Source of the DNA: an uncultured Selenomonadales bacterium
GTDB lineage: Bacteria; Bacillota; Negativicutes; Acidaminococcales; Acidaminococcaceae
Assembly (NCBI GenBank): GCA_900315925.1
Contig: ONAV01000003.1
Location: 1 to 64,000, forward strand
DNA: 64,000 bases
Direction: 5' to 3'
Shown here: in pieces, positions 62,307-64,000 of the stretch
Position numbering within the stretch: position 1 is the first letter of the stretch
Layout of the letters: each line of letters begins with the position of its first letter
Notes under the pieces: model-generated
The model's database searches: none
What the model was told of the DNA's origin: nothing
Seen by the model: only the letters and a program-made list of their open reading frames with translations
Made by a program: the position numbers and the translations under genes

Positions 62307-62380
62307 AAAAGGCTGCAAGGGAAATACAACGCAAACCCGTCTCCGATGTTTTGCTTGTGCCTTTTCATTTGCAGCCTCAT
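62307..62380. repeat. Decayed family A palindrome
   Basis: AGGCTGCAA (62310-62318) pairs with TTGCAGCCT (62369-62377). Inside, ACGCAAAC and CCGATGTTTTGCT reproduce the outer-arm words of copies 1 and 2, while the central hairpin is missing. It lies in the 256-base rarA/metQ gap. Confidence 0.6.
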
Positions 62381-62396
62381 TAGTAATTAAAAAGTA

Positions 62397-62426
62397 AAGG
62401 AAGTGCTGAACAATCAACACTTCCTT
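62397..62426 (-). terminator. Terminator for metQ
   Basis: AAGGAAGTG and CACTTCCTT pair, with further TGA/TCA pairing in the loop. The minus strand continues TTTACTTTTT. It begins 14 bases after the metQ stop. Confidence 0.8.
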
Positions 62427-62439
62427 AGATATTTTTCTA

Positions 62440-63270
62440 TCAGAACGCAGGAACTACCGCGCCTTTGTATTTGTCCTGAATGAACTTCTTTACTTCCGGC
62501 GTCTTCAGCGCTTTGGCCAGTTTCACCAGTTCCGGACGCTTTTCATCGCCGGTTCGTACTGCGATTACGTTAGCGTACGGGGAATCCTTTTCAATGAACA
62601 GGGAGTCCTTCACCGGGTTCAGTTTGGCTTCCATTGCGAAGTTGGAATTGATGACTGCCAGGTCGGTGTCATCCAGAGCACGGGGCAGCGTAGCGCTTTC
62701 CACTTCAATGATCTTCAGGTTTTTGGGATTCGCTGCCAGATCGTTAGGTGTAGCGGTAATGCCTTTGCCATCTTTCAGTTTCAGCAGACCCGCAGCTTCC
62801 AACAGCATCAGGCTGCGGCCACCGTTGGTAGGATCGTTGGGGATTGCAACTTTAGCGCCGTTAGGCAGAGATTTGATGTCCTTGTACTTCTTGGAATAGC
62901 AGCCCATGGGTTCGATATGAATCTTATCCAGTACCACCAGTTTCAGGTTACGTTCCTGACAGGTCTTCTCCAGGAACGGAATATGCTGGAAGAAGTTAGC
63001 GTCCAGTTCTTTATCAGACAGGGACAGATTCGGCTTTACATAATCCGTAAATTCAATGACCTGCAGGTCTACCCCTTCTTTCGCCAGCTGCGGCTTTACA
63101 AAATTCAGCAGTTCCGCATGGGGCACCGGAGTTGCTCCCACTTTTACAACAACTTTCTTATCTGTCTGGGCCGCCGGAGCCGCCGGTTTTTTGCCGCCGT
63201 CACCGCCGCATCCCAGCATCAGCATCGATGCCATCGCAACAGATAGTATGCCAAAAATGAACTTTTTCAT
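62440..63270 (-). CDS. metQ: Methionine-binding lipoprotein MetQ/NlpA
   Basis: Substrate-binding protein of a methionine ABC transporter. Lipoprotein signal with lipobox LMLGC at Cys21, a short Pro/Ala/Lys linker, then VVVKVGATPVPHAELL, DYVKPNLSLSDKELDANFFQHIPFLE, AIPNDPTNGGRSLMLLEAAGLL and ALDDTDLAVINSNFAMEA, all family segments. Length 276 aa. The ATG at 63270 has a GGAG site upstream. No metN or metI partner is in the window; they may lie elsewhere. A consensus promoter lies upstream at 63350-63378. Confidence 0.94.
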   Translation of the reverse strand: MKKFIFGILSVAMASMLMLGCGGDGGKKPAAPAAQTDKKVVVKVGATPVPHAELLNFVKPQLAKEGVDLQVIEFTDYVKPNLSLSDKELDANFFQHIPFLEKTCQERNLKLVVLDKIHIEPMGCYSKKYKDIKSLPNGAKVAIPNDPTNGGRSLMLLEAAGLLKLKDGKGITATPNDLAANPKNLKIIEVESATLPRALDDTDLAVINSNFAMEAKLNPVKDSLFIEKDSPYANVIAVRTGDEKRPELVKLAKALKTPEVKKFIQDKYKGAVVPAF

Positions 63271-63321
63271 GTTTCCCACTCCTTCACTAAATTTTAATAC
63301 CAAAAATATTTGTCGTCTGTG

Positions 63322-63355
63322 ATATATATTCTACCCATCCGATAGGAATATATTA
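63322..63355. promoter_or_regulatory. Possible operator overlapping the metQ promoter
   Basis: GATATATATTC and GAATATATT flank 14 bases as an imperfect inverted repeat whose right arm overlaps the -10 element of metQ. This is where a repressor could bind. No S-box riboswitch is visible. Confidence 0.35.
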
Positions 63356-63378
63356 AAAGGCTTTCTCTGTTTTGTCAA
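63350..63378 (-). promoter_or_regulatory. Strong sigma-70 promoter of metQ
   Basis: On the minus strand TTGACA, a 17-base spacer and TAATAT; transcription would start about 70 bases upstream of the metQ ATG. Confidence 0.8.
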
Positions 63379-63431
63379 GTAAAATGCATCCTGTCATCCC
63401 GATATGCATTTGCAGACCGGCCTGTTTCTCT

Positions 63432-64000
63432 TCAGTTCCAACCCAGCACAGCCCTGGCATAAGCCCGCAGATACAGGGCTATTTTATCATGCCCGCTGGC
63501 AAGGGGATGCACGCCATCCAAAGTGTCTGACGGGCCCAGCAACGGTCCACGTGCATTTAAATCAACAAAATACACATTGGTATCTCCCGCGGCCCGTAAT
63601 TCTGCAACCGCACCGCCCATACCCGGCACCGAACGCCGGCTGGTCACAATGTTGGAAGGGGTCATGCAGAAAATCACGGAATTGGGACGGAACTGCCGCA
63701 ATTTCAGAACAAGCTCTTTATACTGTTCTTTAAAGTAAGCATCCGACGGACGGTTCACTTCATCGTTAAAATCATTTTCCCCATAGGCCAGGATCACCAG
63801 ATCCGGATCGTCCATCTGGTTACTCCAGCGCGGTTCCTTCTGACTATAAAAAGCCCGTTCAATCTGTTCCCCGGCATGCATTGCATTATAGGGGGGCTTT
63901 TCTTCATTATTACGTACAGCCCCTTCCCCGGAGGAAGCCACCAGACTCCAGTCGGCGTTCAACATACGGGCCAGCCGGGGACCAAATGCCAGATAACTGC
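63432..64000 (-). CDS. SGNH/GDSL-type hydrolase, N-terminus beyond window
   Basis: Lipase/esterase-like hydrolase, seen only from its middle onward. LVILAYGENDFNDE carries the block III Asn (GEND) and DTLDGVHPLASGHDKIA carries the catalytic Asp and His (DGVHP). An internal Met at 63965 opens a shorter frame, but the same frame runs upstream with SYLAFGPRLAR, so the gene continues past 64000 and the block I GDS motif is not visible. The likely product is an esterase or acetyl-hydrolase acting on cell-surface sugars. It is partial. Confidence 0.8.
   Translation of the reverse strand, partial: SYLAFGPRLARMLNADWSLVASSGEGAVRNNEEKPPYNAMHAGEQIERAFYSQKEPRWSNQMDDPDLVILAYGENDFNDEVNRPSDAYFKEQYKELVLKLRQFRPNSVIFCMTPSNIVTSRRSVPGMGGAVAELRAAGDTNVYFVDLNARGPLLGPSDTLDGVHPLASGHDKIALYLRAYARAVLGWN

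Noticed and set aside
63271-63345. SAM (S-box) riboswitch upstream of metQ
   Set aside because: The leader is too short and lacks the conserved GAGGGA and GCAACC segments.

Overview
The window reads as chromosomal DNA of a diderm Firmicute in the class Negativicutes, probably near Acidaminococcaceae (placement inferred, not tested). Outer-membrane traits (a barrel autotransporter and two AsmA-like proteins) sit beside Firmicute-type genes: AddAB, Asp23/AmaP/DUF2273, IreB, ScpA/ScpB, type 2 IPP isomerase, and an ispH gene abutting an S1 gene. No rRNA, tRNA, CRISPR array, prophage or complete insertion sequence was seen. Most of the window is dense housekeeping DNA.

Layout. 1-4 kb (+): tetrapyrrole genes cobA-hemD fusion, hemB and hemL. 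4.1-10.4 kb (-): cell-surface block with an exported repeat protein ending in a C-type-lectin-like domain, a metalloprotease-like autotransporter, and a flavodoxin carrying a long disordered tail. 10.5-23.4 kb (-): M18 aminopeptidase, EAL protein, IPP isomerase, S1 protein, ispH, plsC, cmk, flavoprotein, rluB, scpB, scpA and an M50 protease. 23.9-26.0 kb (+): an isolated pair, esterase plus ATP-grasp enzyme, of unknown pathway. 26.3-33 kb (-): thiE, transketolase, an EF-G-like GTPase, thiD and Nudix. 33-62.2 kb (-): a long conserved cluster recN-argR-nadK-tlyA-dxs-ispA-xseB-xseA-Gcp-like-nusB-DUF2273-amaP-asp23-efp-M24-U32-mltG-DUF1292-AsmA-ruvX-ireB-addA-addB-AsmA-rarA. 62.4-64 kb (-): metQ and the 3' part of an SGNH hydrolase gene.

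How genes work together. Dxs, IspH and IspA belong to the MEP isoprenoid route, with a type 2 isomerase to balance IPP and DMAPP. RecN, AddAB, RuvX, RarA and exonuclease VII form a DNA-repair set. ThiE and ThiD act in thiamine synthesis or salvage.

Points most worth a second look: (1) the canonical C-terminal IspH motif is present but in a different reading frame, which runs straight into the S1 protein, as if an ispH-S1 fusion had been broken by an internal deletion; (2) HemL ends in a non-family C-terminus; (3) the EF-G-like GTPase has Thr where the P-loop Lys belongs; (4) several families of intergenic palindromic repeats occur, one showing arm changes that keep base pairing; (5) the esterase/ATP-grasp pair. 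I found no clearly new defence or mobile system.
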